A stretch of 64,000 nucleotides of DNA from NCBI GenBank assembly GCA_963828385.1, contig CAWHEF010000002.1:868001-932000 (forward strand), written 5' to 3'. Shown piece after piece: positions 17,188-25,746 of the stretch (position 1 is the stretch's first letter; every line of letters starts with the position of its first letter). A program made the position numbers and the translations under genes. The notes beneath the pieces were generated by a model that was given only the letters and a program-made list of their open reading frames with translations, was not told where the DNA came from and did not search any database. The DNA comes from Bog-756 sp963828385 (lineage in GTDB: Bacteria; Actinomycetota; Acidimicrobiia; Acidimicrobiales; RAAP-2).

Positions 17188-18372
17188 TCACGGCTCAGGC
17201 ATGACCCGTCGGAGGAACTCGTCGAAAAGGGGAACGGTGAACGCAGTGTCGCCGTGGGCCGGACTGTAGATCATCCCCTTGGAGATCAACCCACTACGCC
17301 GTGGTGCCACAGACTCCACCTTGACGCCGAGCTGAGTGGCGATGTCGCCGGATCGGTGTGGTCCTGGGCCTAGTTCTGCCATCGCCCGCAGGTACTTCTT
17401 CTCTGCCGGCGTTAGCCGGTCGAACCGCACGAGGAAGAAGTTCGCATCGAGGTGGCTCACTACCCGGGGCATCACATGATCGATCACTTCCCGCGGAATG
17501 GGGCTCTGGTCCGCCTCGTTCCAGACGTGATATCCCCACTCCTGAAGGAAGTACGGGTACCCGTGTGCCCGTTGAATGATGGCCTTCACTGCGTCATCGG
17601 CAAACACAACCCCTTGGTCGGCTGCGGGGACCTCGATGGCGGCTCGAGCATCGTCGGCCTCGAGCGAGCCGATGAGCGGGAACTCGAACAAGCGCTCGGC
17701 GTAGGACTTGGCGTCGCCGGCGATGCCGGGGAGTTGCGGCAACCCGGCGCCCACCAGCAAGACCGGCAGGTCCCGCTGAGTCGTGCGATGGATTGCCGTG
17801 ATGAGGGAAGCGAGCTCAAGTTCAGCGAGGTATTGAACTTCGTCGATTGCTAGGAGGATGCCACTCTCGCGTTCATCGGCTGCTTCGCCTGCGGCGACGA
17901 ACAGATCAGTGACGTCGTCTTGCAGGTTCCCGCTGTCTGCTGATCCGGTAAGGGCGTCGACATCGATCGACACACTCGAACCGCCTGGAAGCTGCACAGT
18001 AAAGGCCTTCAGGACCCGGAGCGCCTTCAGGACTTTCGCTGTCTTACGCTGATTGTCATAGGCCAGCAGGATCTTGCGAAGATGCCCGGCAAGGAGTGCT
18101 CGGAAATCGCCGGATTCTGGTGCCTCGATGAAGCCGATCGCAAAGCCCTCCCTTTCAGCTATCTCCGCAAACCGGTTCAACAACACCGTTTTGCCCACGC
18201 CCCGAAGACCGATAGGCATCAGACTCTTGCCCGGTCGACCGGCAAGTGCGCGACGGACAGCGGTGCTGAAATGAGTGATCAGGACGTCGCGGCCGAGCAA
18301 TGCCGGGGGGCTGGTCCCCGCACCAGGGCGGTAGGGGTTCATGTACTCGTCCATGTCAACAAAGCTTATCAT
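17188..18372 (-). CDS. P-loop AAA/STAND-like ATPase of unknown function
   Basis: A 394-residue ATPase with Walker A GLRGVGKT at 55-62 and Walker B ILLAIDEVQYL near residue 170, a sensor-like LPVLLVGAGLPQL and a C-terminal winged-helix-like region (GDIATQLGVKVESVAPRRSG). It resembles Orc1/Cdc6-type or archaeal-type stand-alone ATPases that bind DNA or accompany mobile DNA. ATG 18354 is an alternative start. It is locally less GC-rich than the polysaccharide genes, lies beside a decayed toxin gene and has no link to them, so horizontal acquisition is plausible. Function unknown. Confidence 0.75.
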   Translation of the reverse strand: MISFVDMDEYMNPYRPGAGTSPPALLGRDVLITHFSTAVRRALAGRPGKSLMPIGLRGVGKTVLLNRFAEIAEREGFAIGFIEAPESGDFRALLAGHLRKILLAYDNQRKTAKVLKALRVLKAFTVQLPGGSSVSIDVDALTGSADSGNLQDDVTDLFVAAGEAADERESGILLAIDEVQYLAELELASLITAIHRTTQRDLPVLLVGAGLPQLPGIAGDAKSYAERLFEFPLIGSLEADDARAAIEVPAADQGVVFADDAVKAIIQRAHGYPYFLQEWGYHVWNEADQSPIPREVIDHVMPRVVSHLDANFFLVRFDRLTPAEKKYLRAMAELGPGPHRSGDIATQLGVKVESVAPRRSGLISKGMIYSPAHGDTAFTVPLFDEFLRRVMPEP

Positions 18373-18403
18373 TCCTTATCTGTCTTATGGATATTTGGAT
18401 AAG
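18365..18403 (-). promoter_or_regulatory. Phased CTTATC repeats upstream of the ATPase
   Basis: CTTATC occurs at 18365-18370 and 18375-18380, CTTATG at 18384-18389 and the inverted GATAAG at 18398-18403, about one helical turn apart. They span the start and promoter region of the ATPase gene and may bind a regulator. A/T-rich against the surroundings. Confidence 0.35.
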
Positions 18404-18497
18404 ATCGGTTGATGTGGGGACATTGGCGCACGGAGGTCAACGGGCGCCGGCGATCAGGTCGTTGACGGCCGGCCCTTCATCCAGAGGTGAAGAGGCG

Positions 18498-18911
18498 GTG
18501 ACCCTCACCGACGCCGGTCCGCTCCATCGCCATCATCGACGCCGACGAGCCGGACCACGCCGTGTGCGTGGAGGCGCTCGACCAGGTGGTCCTCCCGCTC
18601 GTCACCACGTGGCCGGCATTCACCGAAGCGATGTACCTGCTCGCCCGGGCCGGCGGTATCCGAGCTCAGTGCGTCCTCTGGCGGCTCGTTGAAACGGGAC
18701 GGCTCGTCGTTTCCGATCTCTCGCCGTCGACCGTCGACCGTAGCGCTCGGCTGATGGATCAGTACGCAGACCGACCCATGGATCTGGCATACGCCACGCT
18801 GGTCGCGCTCGCCGAGATCAGGGCCATCACCGGATCTTCACCCTCGATACCGACTTCCGGATCTACCGGATCCGCGGCAGACGGCCATTCGAGATGATCC
18901 CCACACTGTGA
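18498..18911 (+). pseudogene. PIN-domain (VapC-like) toxin, decayed
   Basis: Remnant of a PIN-domain ribonuclease of about 137 residues. GTG 18498 gives MTLTDAGPL; an extra base near 18525 moves the rest to another frame (IAIIDADEPDHAVC onward). A missing base near 18862 moves the end again (RIFTLDTDFRIYRIRGRR) to the stop at 18911. The first acidic residues and the late LDTDF are recognisable, but the usual D in MDLADATL is tyrosine (MDLAYATL), a likely loss of a metal ligand. No antitoxin gene is visible upstream. Two indels plus a catalytic change favour true decay. Confidence 0.7.
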
Positions 18912-19037
18912 ACGGGGTCCGAGTTCTAGATGGGGCGAGGGGATGGCCGCCTCTCCGTGAACGCCAGGAAACGGTTGTGCAACCTGGCTAGGCTTCGGTT
19001 AACCGGCAGAGCGATTGCAGGCCCCAAGGGGGGGCAC

Positions 19038-19826
19038 ATGAACCCAGCGGTGGAGCAGGCCCGACGTCGTTTCCGAGCGCTGGAACGCAACGTTCTGAAG
19101 CTGTGCGTACCGGCGTTCCTTGTCGTAGCCGTCGTGACGGTTTGGTCCAGCGTGCCCGCCGGGGCTCGGACAGTCAGGGTCCACAAACCAGGAGCCCCCA
19201 CCGCGGTCACAGCCACCGCCCTTTCTGGCGGCGCAGAGGTTTCATGGACGGCACCGACTTCTGACGGTGGTTCCCCCGTTACCGGCTACACAGTGACCGC
19301 TTCGCGCGGGGACCAGACCTGCACCACCACCGGTGTTACCACCTGCACGGTGACGGGACTCACCAACGGTCGTTCCTACGCCCTCCGTGTTCGAGCTTCG
19401 AACGTCGCGGGCAGCGGCCGCGCCGCTACCGTCTGGGTGTCACTACTTCCATCCGTATCGTTTGCCAGCACTGTCTCGTTCCCGTATCCGGCTGAACAGG
19501 CGGTGGTGACGTTGAGCGAAGCCACGTCCAGGACCGTTCGCGTTGGCTATACGACCTCCGACGCCGCAGGCGTGCAGCTTTTCTGGGCAGCATGGGCGGG
19601 AGATGCTGCGTCGTTCCACCCGAGTTCGGGCACCGTCAAATTCGCTCCTGGTCAGACATCCGCCACCATTCCGTTCACGGTCGACCCGACGACAGCTCGT
19701 GCCTGTTCGGTCCAGTCGATGGAACTCGGGCTACCTTGCTACCCCGCCGTGTTGGTCACCCTCGTCAATCCAGCGCACGCGTTGCTCGGCCCCACGCCCG
19801 CCTCGAGCCTGTACTACGCCCCGTAA
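19038..19826 (+). CDS. Secreted protein with fibronectin type III and Calx-beta-like domains
   Basis: About 262 residues from ATG 19038, preceded by a G-rich run. A basic N-terminus and the hydrophobic segment LKLCVPAFLVVAVVTVW form a signal peptide or membrane anchor. A fibronectin III domain follows (PGAPTAVTATALSGGAEVSW to NGRSYALRVRASN), then a second beta domain with VTLSEATS and SGTVKFAPGQTSATIPFTV, as in Calx-beta repeats. It is probably exposed on or released from the cell surface. The longer frame from 18930 adds 36 unsupported residues. Partner or ligand unknown. Confidence 0.75.
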   Translation: MNPAVEQARRRFRALERNVLKLCVPAFLVVAVVTVWSSVPAGARTVRVHKPGAPTAVTATALSGGAEVSWTAPTSDGGSPVTGYTVTASRGDQTCTTTGVTTCTVTGLTNGRSYALRVRASNVAGSGRAATVWVSLLPSVSFASTVSFPYPAEQAVVTLSEATSRTVRVGYTTSDAAGVQLFWAAWAGDAASFHPSSGTVKFAPGQTSATIPFTVDPTTARACSVQSMELGLPCYPAVLVTLVNPAHALLGPTPASSLYYAP

Positions 19827-19909
19827 TCTTGCGTGACCGACGCCTGAGTGTCGGAGATGGTCATTGCCAACCCCGTGGTGAGCCGATTGCCCGTCCTCCG
19901 CCTGTTTTA

Positions 19910-19915
19910 TATAGC
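19910..19915 (+). promoter_or_regulatory. -10 box TATAGC, 8 bases before ATG 19924
   Basis: The TATATAGC tract ends eight bases before the dehydrogenase ATG, which has no clear ribosome site. The layout suggests a leaderless transcript. Confidence 0.5.
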
Positions 19916-19923
19916 GTGGGCAC

Positions 19924-21123
19924 ATGGGGGAGCGGGCTCTGCGGGACGTCACCGTTCTCGGCGGGTGTGGCCATGTCGGTCTCCCGTTGGGACTGGCACT
20001 GGCCGACGCCGGGCTCCGGGTCGTGCTCTATGACACAAATCTCGCCGCCGTCGACCGGGTCCGGTCGGGGAAGATGCCCCATCTCGAGCCGGGAGCACCG
20101 GAGGTCCTGGCACGGACCCTGGCCGCGGGATCCCTGTGCGTGTCGGCCGATCCCGCCGATCTCGGCATCAGCGATTACGTGGTCGTGGTCATCGGGACCC
20201 CGATCGACGAACATCTCAATCCGGACCCCCAGGCGGTGGTACGTGCGCTCGAGGCGGTGGCCGATCATCTCGTGGACGACCAGATCCTGATCCTCCGGAG
20301 CACGGTCTTCCCCGGTGTGACCCGCATGGTCGAGCGCCTGATGGAGCGACTTGACAAGACCATCGACGTGGCCTTCTGCCCCGAGCGGATCGCCGAAGGC
20401 TGCGCCATGGATGAGCTTCACTCCCTCCCTCAGATCGTGGCCGCCCGCACCGACCGGGCGTTCGAGCGGGCCGCCGAGCTGTTCGGCCACCTCACAGAGA
20501 TGATCGTGCGGGTCGAGCCCGAGGAGGCGGAGTTGGCGAAGCTCTTCACCAACTCGTATCGGTACATCAAGTTCGCCGCAGCGAATCAGCTCTACATGAT
20601 GGCCAATGACTTCGGATTGGACTACGAGCGCATCCGGCACGCCGTCATCCAGGACTACCCTCGGGCAGACGACCTGCCGGGGCCCGGGTTCGCCGCCGGA
20701 CCGTGCCTCCTGAAGGACACCATGCAGCTGGCAGCGTTCAACAACAACAACTTCGCGTTGGGCCAGGCCAGCATGCAGATCAACGAAGGGCTCCCGCTCT
20801 ACTTGGTGTCGAGGATCGCGGCCACGCATGACCTGGACCAGATGACCGTCGGAATCCTGGGGATGGCCTTCAAGGGGCAGTCGGACGACAACCGATCCAG
20901 CCTCTCCTACAAGCTGAAACGGGTGCTCCGGGTACGGGCGCGCGCCGTATTGACCACCGATCCGTTCGTGACCGTCGATGCTGAGCTGTCGCCGTTGGAA
21001 CACGTGCTCGAGCAGGCCGACCTGATCATCATCGGAGCCCCTCACAAGGTGTACGCGGACTTGGCGATCCGACAGCCGGTTGTGGACATCTGGAACCTCC
21101 GGGGAGCGGGAGTCGTCGTATGA
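19924..21123 (+). CDS. UDP-glucose/GDP-mannose-type nucleotide-sugar 6-dehydrogenase
   Basis: NAD-dependent four-electron oxidation of a nucleotide sugar to its uronic acid; 399 residues. The N-terminal Rossmann motif is LGGCGHVGLPLGLALADAG (from residue 12), the middle domain has VVIGTP and STVFPG, and the catalytic cysteine is C261 in FAAGPCLLKDT. The C-terminal domain has LGMAFKGQSDDNR. Closest in style to WecC/Ugd-like enzymes; the exact substrate cannot be told. Its stop overlaps the GT2 start (ATGA), starting a three-gene operon. Confidence 0.88.
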   Translation: MGERALRDVTVLGGCGHVGLPLGLALADAGLRVVLYDTNLAAVDRVRSGKMPHLEPGAPEVLARTLAAGSLCVSADPADLGISDYVVVVIGTPIDEHLNPDPQAVVRALEAVADHLVDDQILILRSTVFPGVTRMVERLMERLDKTIDVAFCPERIAEGCAMDELHSLPQIVAARTDRAFERAAELFGHLTEMIVRVEPEEAELAKLFTNSYRYIKFAAANQLYMMANDFGLDYERIRHAVIQDYPRADDLPGPGFAAGPCLLKDTMQLAAFNNNNFALGQASMQINEGLPLYLVSRIAATHDLDQMTVGILGMAFKGQSDDNRSSLSYKLKRVLRVRARAVLTTDPFVTVDAELSPLEHVLEQADLIIIGAPHKVYADLAIRQPVVDIWNLRGAGVVV

Positions 21124-21866
21124 AGCCACAGGTATCGGTCGTCATTCCCGCGTACAACGAGGGTGCTGGGATCGAGGACGTCCTCCGACGACTTGTGGGA
21201 GCGATCGAGCTGCCGTTCGAGATCGTGGTGGTCGTTGATGCTCCCGATGACTCCACGGTCGACTATGTCGAGAAATTCGCCTCCATCGACGCCCGGGTCC
21301 GTCACGTGGTCAACGATGTCGCGCCCGGGCCGGCCCAGGCGATCCGGTACGGAATCGGCGAGGCGCTGGCCGAGGTGGTTGTCGTCACCATGGCCGACGG
21401 GTGTGACGATCCTCAACAGATCGATCAGTTGGCTCGACTCGTCGAGCGCGGCGTCGTGATCGCCGCCGCGTCGCGTTACTCGCGGGGCGGCCAGCAGGTG
21501 GGCGGGCCGTTCCTCAAGGGCTTCCTCTCCAGGATGGCCGGACTGACGCTGTGGGCGTTCGCTCGGGTCGGCACCAGAGACGCCACCAACTCGTTCAAGG
21601 CGTACGACGCGAGGTTCATCGATGAAGTGGGGATCAGCTCATCGGCCGGCTTCGAGATCGGGATCGAACTGGTGGCGAAGGCCCGCCGGGCACGTCTGCC
21701 GGTGGCAGAGGTGCCTACCATCTGGCTGGAGCGCCACCATGGATTGTCCAACTTCAAGCTCGTGAGCTGGCTGCCCCACTATCTGCGATGGTGGCGGTTC
21801 GCCTTCGGGCCCCGGCTTCCTCTGGACAGGATACGGATGATGGTCGATCAGAAGGGAAGTCCATGA
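21120..21866 (+). CDS. Family 2 glycosyltransferase, polyprenyl-phosphate sugar synthase type
   Basis: A 248-residue GT2 of the dolichol-phosphate-mannose-synthase group: VSVVIPAYNEG, VVVVDAPDDST, the DxD-like MADGCDD, SRYSRGGQQVGGP and a central ATNSFKAYD. It has no C-terminal membrane domain, so it would make polyprenyl-phosphate sugar at the inner leaflet. It overlaps both the dehydrogenase and the epimerase by 4 bases. A broken partial copy of this gene and of the start of the next one lies at 44660-45300 on the other strand. Confidence 0.87.
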   Translation: MKPQVSVVIPAYNEGAGIEDVLRRLVGAIELPFEIVVVVDAPDDSTVDYVEKFASIDARVRHVVNDVAPGPAQAIRYGIGEALAEVVVVTMADGCDDPQQIDQLARLVERGVVIAAASRYSRGGQQVGGPFLKGFLSRMAGLTLWAFARVGTRDATNSFKAYDARFIDEVGISSSAGFEIGIELVAKARRARLPVAEVPTIWLERHHGLSNFKLVSWLPHYLRWWRFAFGPRLPLDRIRMMVDQKGSP

Positions 21867-22888
21867 GCACGGTGCTCGTGACGGGGTCCGCGGGGTTCAT
21901 CGGTGGCTATGTGGTGAAGGAGCTGCTCGATCGCGGCTTCTCGGTGATCGGAATCGACAACTATTCCAAGTACGGCCCCGTACGACGCTCGTATGACGAT
22001 CATCCCGATTATCGATTCCTCGAGGGCGACGCCCGGGATGTCGATCTCCTGGCCGGTGAACTGGTGGAATGTGACCACTTCATCGCTGGGGCAGCCATGA
22101 TCGGCGGGATCTCCTACTTCCACACGTATGCCTACGATCTGCTGGCCACCAACGAGCGCATCACGGCAGCCTCCTGTGATGCAGCCATCAAGGCCTTCGG
22201 CAACGGCCGTTTGCGAAAGGTCACCTACCTGAGCTCGTCCATGGTCTTCGAGTCGGCGGACAGCTGGCCCTCCTACGAGGGGCAGCAGAACGACGTGCCG
22301 CCACCCGTGTCGTCCTACGGGTTTCAAAAGCTTGCGGTCGAGTACTTCGCCCACGCCGCGCAGCATCAGTACGGCCTTCCCTACACCATCCTCCGCCCGT
22401 TCAACTGCGTGGGAATCGGGGAGCGGAGGGCACTGGGCGATGTCGAGATCCTCAGCGGCAATGTCTCGCTCGCCATGAGCCATGTGGTCCCCGACCTGGT
22501 GCAGAAGGTGCTGAAGGGGCAGGACCCGCTCCACATCCTTGGAGATGGCAGTCAGATACGCCACTACACCTACGGTGCCGATCTGGCCGAAGGGATCGTC
22601 ACCGCACTGGACCATCCCGCTGCACTGAACGAGGACTTCAACCTCTCCACCAGCGAATCGACGACCGTGCTCGAGCTCGCAGCTGCAATCTGGAAGGAGA
22701 TCAAGGGCAAGGCCAGCGAACTTCGCTGGACCTCGGACCCGCCCTTTCCCCACGATGTCGGCCGGCGGGTCCCCTCCACCGAGAAGGCCAAGCGACTCCT
22801 CGATTTCGAAGCCACCACCGGTTTGAGCACCATCTTGGCCGAGGTCGTCCCGTGGATCGAGAGAGCCGTCGACGAGGGAACGATCTGA
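21863..22888 (+). CDS. NAD-dependent sugar epimerase/dehydratase (extended SDR)
   Basis: Extended short-chain dehydrogenase acting on nucleotide sugars, 341 residues. It has TGSAGFIGGYV near residue 7, the SSMVF segment with the catalytic serine, YGFQK as Y-x3-K near 152-156 and RPFNCVGIGERR. The C-terminal part is the sugar-binding region. GalE/WcaG-like; the reaction cannot be fixed from sequence. The neighbouring nucleotide-sugar dehydrogenase suggests it works on a uronic acid or its precursor (inference). Confidence 0.88.
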   Translation: MSTVLVTGSAGFIGGYVVKELLDRGFSVIGIDNYSKYGPVRRSYDDHPDYRFLEGDARDVDLLAGELVECDHFIAGAAMIGGISYFHTYAYDLLATNERITAASCDAAIKAFGNGRLRKVTYLSSSMVFESADSWPSYEGQQNDVPPPVSSYGFQKLAVEYFAHAAQHQYGLPYTILRPFNCVGIGERRALGDVEILSGNVSLAMSHVVPDLVQKVLKGQDPLHILGDGSQIRHYTYGADLAEGIVTALDHPAALNEDFNLSTSESTTVLELAAAIWKEIKGKASELRWTSDPPFPHDVGRRVPSTEKAKRLLDFEATTGLSTILAEVVPWIERAVDEGTI

Positions 22889-22911
22889 CCGCGTAGAGGC
22901 GCAGGACAGGT

Positions 22912-22933
22912 CGGCACGGCGGCCTGCGTGCCG
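22912..22933. terminator. Hairpin between convergent genes
   Basis: CGGCACG (22912-22918) and CGTGCCG (22927-22933) pair perfectly with an 8-base loop, 23 bases after the epimerase stop and before the convergent GT4. Probable two-way terminator; no T-run. Confidence 0.5.
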
Positions 22934-23012
22934 CTGGCCCATTCGAGGTGTCCTGCCAACGGGGGGATGGCCGGTCGATCAAGCCGGGCGGCGAACTCGC
23001 CGGCGACTCGCT

Positions 23013-24176
23013 TTATCCTCCGACGGAGACCGGGACCGGCGCGGGGCGGCGGGCGATGGCAGCCAGGTTGGCCTCCACCGTGTCCACCTCGCGGGCGAGC
23101 GACAACCGTTCGACGACCGAGGCCCGGAAGGCGCCCGCTCGGCCCGGATCGGTCCTGCGCCACCGGTGGGCGCGCTCGATCCCTGCGGCGAGGGCCGCGG
23201 CGTCCCCCGGCGGCATGAGGTACTCGTCCAGCCATCCGGTGAGGATCTCGGGATTGCCGCCTACCCTCGAGGCGAGCACGGGCACCCCGCAGGCCAGTGG
23301 CTCGATCACCGAACGGGAGAACGGCTCGGGCCAGGTGCTCGGGGCGAGAGCGACATCGGTCGCCTGGATGAGGGGGACGACATCGCGCCGCGTGTCGAGC
23401 CAGATGACGTCCAGCGTTCCGGCGAGGGCGCGCAACGACGCGATGTACCGGGCGGCTTCTGTCGGGTCGACACCGAGGGAGGGGCCACCCACCACGACGA
23501 GGCGGAGGTCGGGATGGGCGGCGGCCACCGAGCGGCAGGCGGACAGGAGCACATCGACTCCCTTCTCCGGGCTGATCCGGCCGGCATAGAGCGCCATGCT
23601 TTCGTCTTCTCCGATGCCCAGCTCGTGCCGGGTCGCCTGGCGGGCCGCATCGGTCGCCGGCCGATAGACGTCCATGTCGATGCCGGTGTGGACCACCATG
23701 GTGCTGTCGGTGGGCAACGGCGTGTTCCGCCAGTTGGCGGCGGTGTCGAAGGACACGGCCAGGGTCAGGCTGACGGAGGCCAGGCTCCGCTTCACGGCGT
23801 ACAGCATGCTGTTCGGCTGGGGCAGGCACAGGTGCAGGACGACAGGGGCGCCGGTGAGCTTGGAGGTGGCCACGGCGAGGGGGACGTCGAGGTACCGGAA
23901 CACGTAGATGACGTCCGGAGCCAGCCGCTGCGCCGTGCGGATGGCGCCGAGGACGTCGACCGACGATGTCAGAAGGGCGTGGCTCGTGGGCAGGGTGGCT
24001 CCGATCCTGTGCATCGACACCGCGAACCTGCGCCAGTCGTCGGTGAAGTCACCCTCGGACACATAGACGAGGTCGACGGAGTGGCCGCGCTCGGACAGCG
24101 CCCGGCACATGGTCAGCTGGGTTCGCTCGAGGCCACCCCGCGCTCCGAGATGGTTGGCGATCGCCAGGATCCGCAC
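23013..24176 (-). CDS. Family 4 glycosyltransferase
   Basis: GT-B fold glycosyltransferase of 387 residues. The N-terminal glycine-rich LGARGGLERTQLT, the AGRISPEKGVDVLL linker and the donor-binding STWPEPFSRSVIEPLACG (E-x7-E) are clear. It starts at GTG 24176. Alone on the minus strand between the epimerase (convergent) and the phosphoesterase, about 115 bases downstream of the latter. Specificity unknown. Confidence 0.88.
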   Translation of the reverse strand: MRILAIANHLGARGGLERTQLTMCRALSERGHSVDLVYVSEGDFTDDWRRFAVSMHRIGATLPTSHALLTSSVDVLGAIRTAQRLAPDVIYVFRYLDVPLAVATSKLTGAPVVLHLCLPQPNSMLYAVKRSLASVSLTLAVSFDTAANWRNTPLPTDSTMVVHTGIDMDVYRPATDAARQATRHELGIGEDESMALYAGRISPEKGVDVLLSACRSVAAAHPDLRLVVVGGPSLGVDPTEAARYIASLRALAGTLDVIWLDTRRDVVPLIQATDVALAPSTWPEPFSRSVIEPLACGVPVLASRVGGNPEILTGWLDEYLMPPGDAAALAAGIERAHRWRRTDPGRAGAFRASVVERLSLAREVDTVEANLAAIARRPAPVPVSVGG

Positions 24177-24292
24177 GTGTTCAGTCTGGCAGAAAGTCCC
24201 TGGTCGGAAAGCTGAGAATCAGCTGTGAAGCAGGAGCGACGCCTGCCCGTTCGGAATCCCTCTCCCGCTATGGGTCGGGAAGGATCGTGGGT

Positions 24293-25696
24293 TCAGCCGG
24301 TGGTGACGTAGCGCGGGGGCGGGATGGTGCCCGGTCCGTTCGTCTGGCAGCTGTTGTCGCTCGTCGGGTCGATGGGGGGTGCCAGCACCGGAGGGGTGCG
24401 GAATGCCGGAGGTCCGGCCAGGTTCACGCAGTCGAGCAGATCGTCGGCGTGGGCGTCGCGATAGGTGAGCGCGGGCAGGTTCCACTTGGTCTCGACCAGC
24501 TTCAGTATCGACGTGTGGTCGTGGTCGACCCCGGACACGTAGCCGGGCCTGGCGTAGGGCGACACCACGCCCGAGGGGACACGGAACCCGTAGCGGTCGA
24601 ACACGCGCCCCGGTGGGTCACTGGGCGCCAGCATGGGGGGAACCAGGTCCGGCCGGATGGCCTTGGGCGGTGCCACGTGGTCGTAGTAGCCGCCTCCTTC
24701 GTCGTAGGTCCACACGAGCAGGGTCTCCGGCCACTGCGGCGAGCTCATCACCGCGTTCACCACCTGGGAGAGGAACTGGTCGCCGTACTGAACGTCCTGG
24801 GGGTCCTCCTCCGACGAGATGGAGAAGTTGGGGTCGACCATGCTGTAGGCGGGGAGGGTGCCGTTCTCGGCATCGGCGAAGAACTGGTCGATCCCGACGG
24901 CGTTCGGAGCGATGTCCGGCTCGTTCACCAGGTAGGTCCAGATGAGGTAGGACGGCGTGTTCGAGTAGTAGTTCCTCCACGAGATGCCGTACCGGTTGAG
25001 CATCTCGAAGATGGTGCCGGAAGGGGGCTTGTCGAGGTTGATGTCGTCGGCGATGAGCCCGAGCGAGGTACCGGCCATGAAGAAGCGCCGGTTCGGGTAG
25101 GTCTGGGCCATGACCGAGCAGAAGAAGCGTCCGCACACGGGGAAGGTTGACGCCAGCGAGTTCGTGAAGGGCATGAGCGTCTTGTCGTAGTAGCCCATCG
25201 AAACGGGACCGCTCTGGCTCCTGACAAACCCGTCCATGGCCCCGTCGGCGAAGGACGTGTGCCCGGCCTTCCACGTGTTGTACGGGTGGCCTTCTTCCTG
25301 GCACGGCGTGGGCATGGGGAAGGAGCGCAGGACAGCGTTCCTTCCCGGCGGGGGGATGACCGAGCGTTCGGGCCACGGGTTCGAGTTGGTGGGCTTGCCG
25401 CGCCGGTTGAGGGTGAGGCCCGCCCCGTTGTCCAGCGTCCCGAGGACGCTGTCGTAGGTGTGGTTCTCCATCATGACGGCGACGATGTTCTTGATCTCGG
25501 GGAGCTGGTCGGTCCCCGGCGGCGCCCCCGGGTTGGGCAGGCCGCCCGGGCCCGGCTTGCGCAGGAGGGGCGTCGGCCGTCGCCCGGCACCCCCGGCCCT
25601 CGCCGCCCCGGCTCGCTCGGCCGGCATCGCCACGGCGGCCGCCCCGGCCAGCGCTCCGCCCAGCAGGGCCCGGCGGGACAGGGGGGCGTCGTGCAT
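24293..25696 (-). CDS. Tat-exported phosphoesterase (phospholipase C/acid phosphatase family)
   Basis: Exported hydrolase of phosphate esters, 467 residues. The N-terminus MHDAPLSRRALLGG followed by a hydrophobic alanine-rich stretch is a twin-arginine signal. The catalytic motif MMENHTYDSVLG is at about 75-86, with later D-E-G-G-G-Y-Y-D-H-V and GVDHDHTS metal-binding segments, as in PLC/AcpA enzymes. I choose ATG 25696 since the 18 extra residues of the longer frame precede the Tat signal and a TAAAGT box sits 7 bases upstream. Substrate could be a phospholipid or a phosphorylated glycan. Confidence 0.87.
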   Translation of the reverse strand: MHDAPLSRRALLGGALAGAAAVAMPAERAGAARAGGAGRRPTPLLRKPGPGGLPNPGAPPGTDQLPEIKNIVAVMMENHTYDSVLGTLDNGAGLTLNRRGKPTNSNPWPERSVIPPPGRNAVLRSFPMPTPCQEEGHPYNTWKAGHTSFADGAMDGFVRSQSGPVSMGYYDKTLMPFTNSLASTFPVCGRFFCSVMAQTYPNRRFFMAGTSLGLIADDINLDKPPSGTIFEMLNRYGISWRNYYSNTPSYLIWTYLVNEPDIAPNAVGIDQFFADAENGTLPAYSMVDPNFSISSEEDPQDVQYGDQFLSQVVNAVMSSPQWPETLLVWTYDEGGGYYDHVAPPKAIRPDLVPPMLAPSDPPGRVFDRYGFRVPSGVVSPYARPGYVSGVDHDHTSILKLVETKWNLPALTYRDAHADDLLDCVNLAGPPAFRTPPVLAPPIDPTSDNSCQTNGPGTIPPPRYVTTG

Positions 25697-25703
25697 GCCC
25701 GGC

Positions 25704-25709
25704 ACTTTA
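25704..25709 (-). promoter_or_regulatory. -10 box TAAAGT, 7 bases before ATG 25696
   Basis: Read on the minus strand, TAAAGT is followed by seven bases and then the ATG of the Tat-exported phosphoesterase, with no ribosome site. Fits the leaderless pattern of the window. Confidence 0.45.
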
Positions 25710-25746
25710 CCGCCGTAGCCGACAGCGGCGGATGGCGCCTTGGGGG

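Noticed and set aside
18960..19037. Structured leader (GGTTG/CAACC and CGGTTAACCG) considered as a c-di-GMP riboswitch
   Set aside because: Core GEMM sequence elements are not present; only small palindromes remain.
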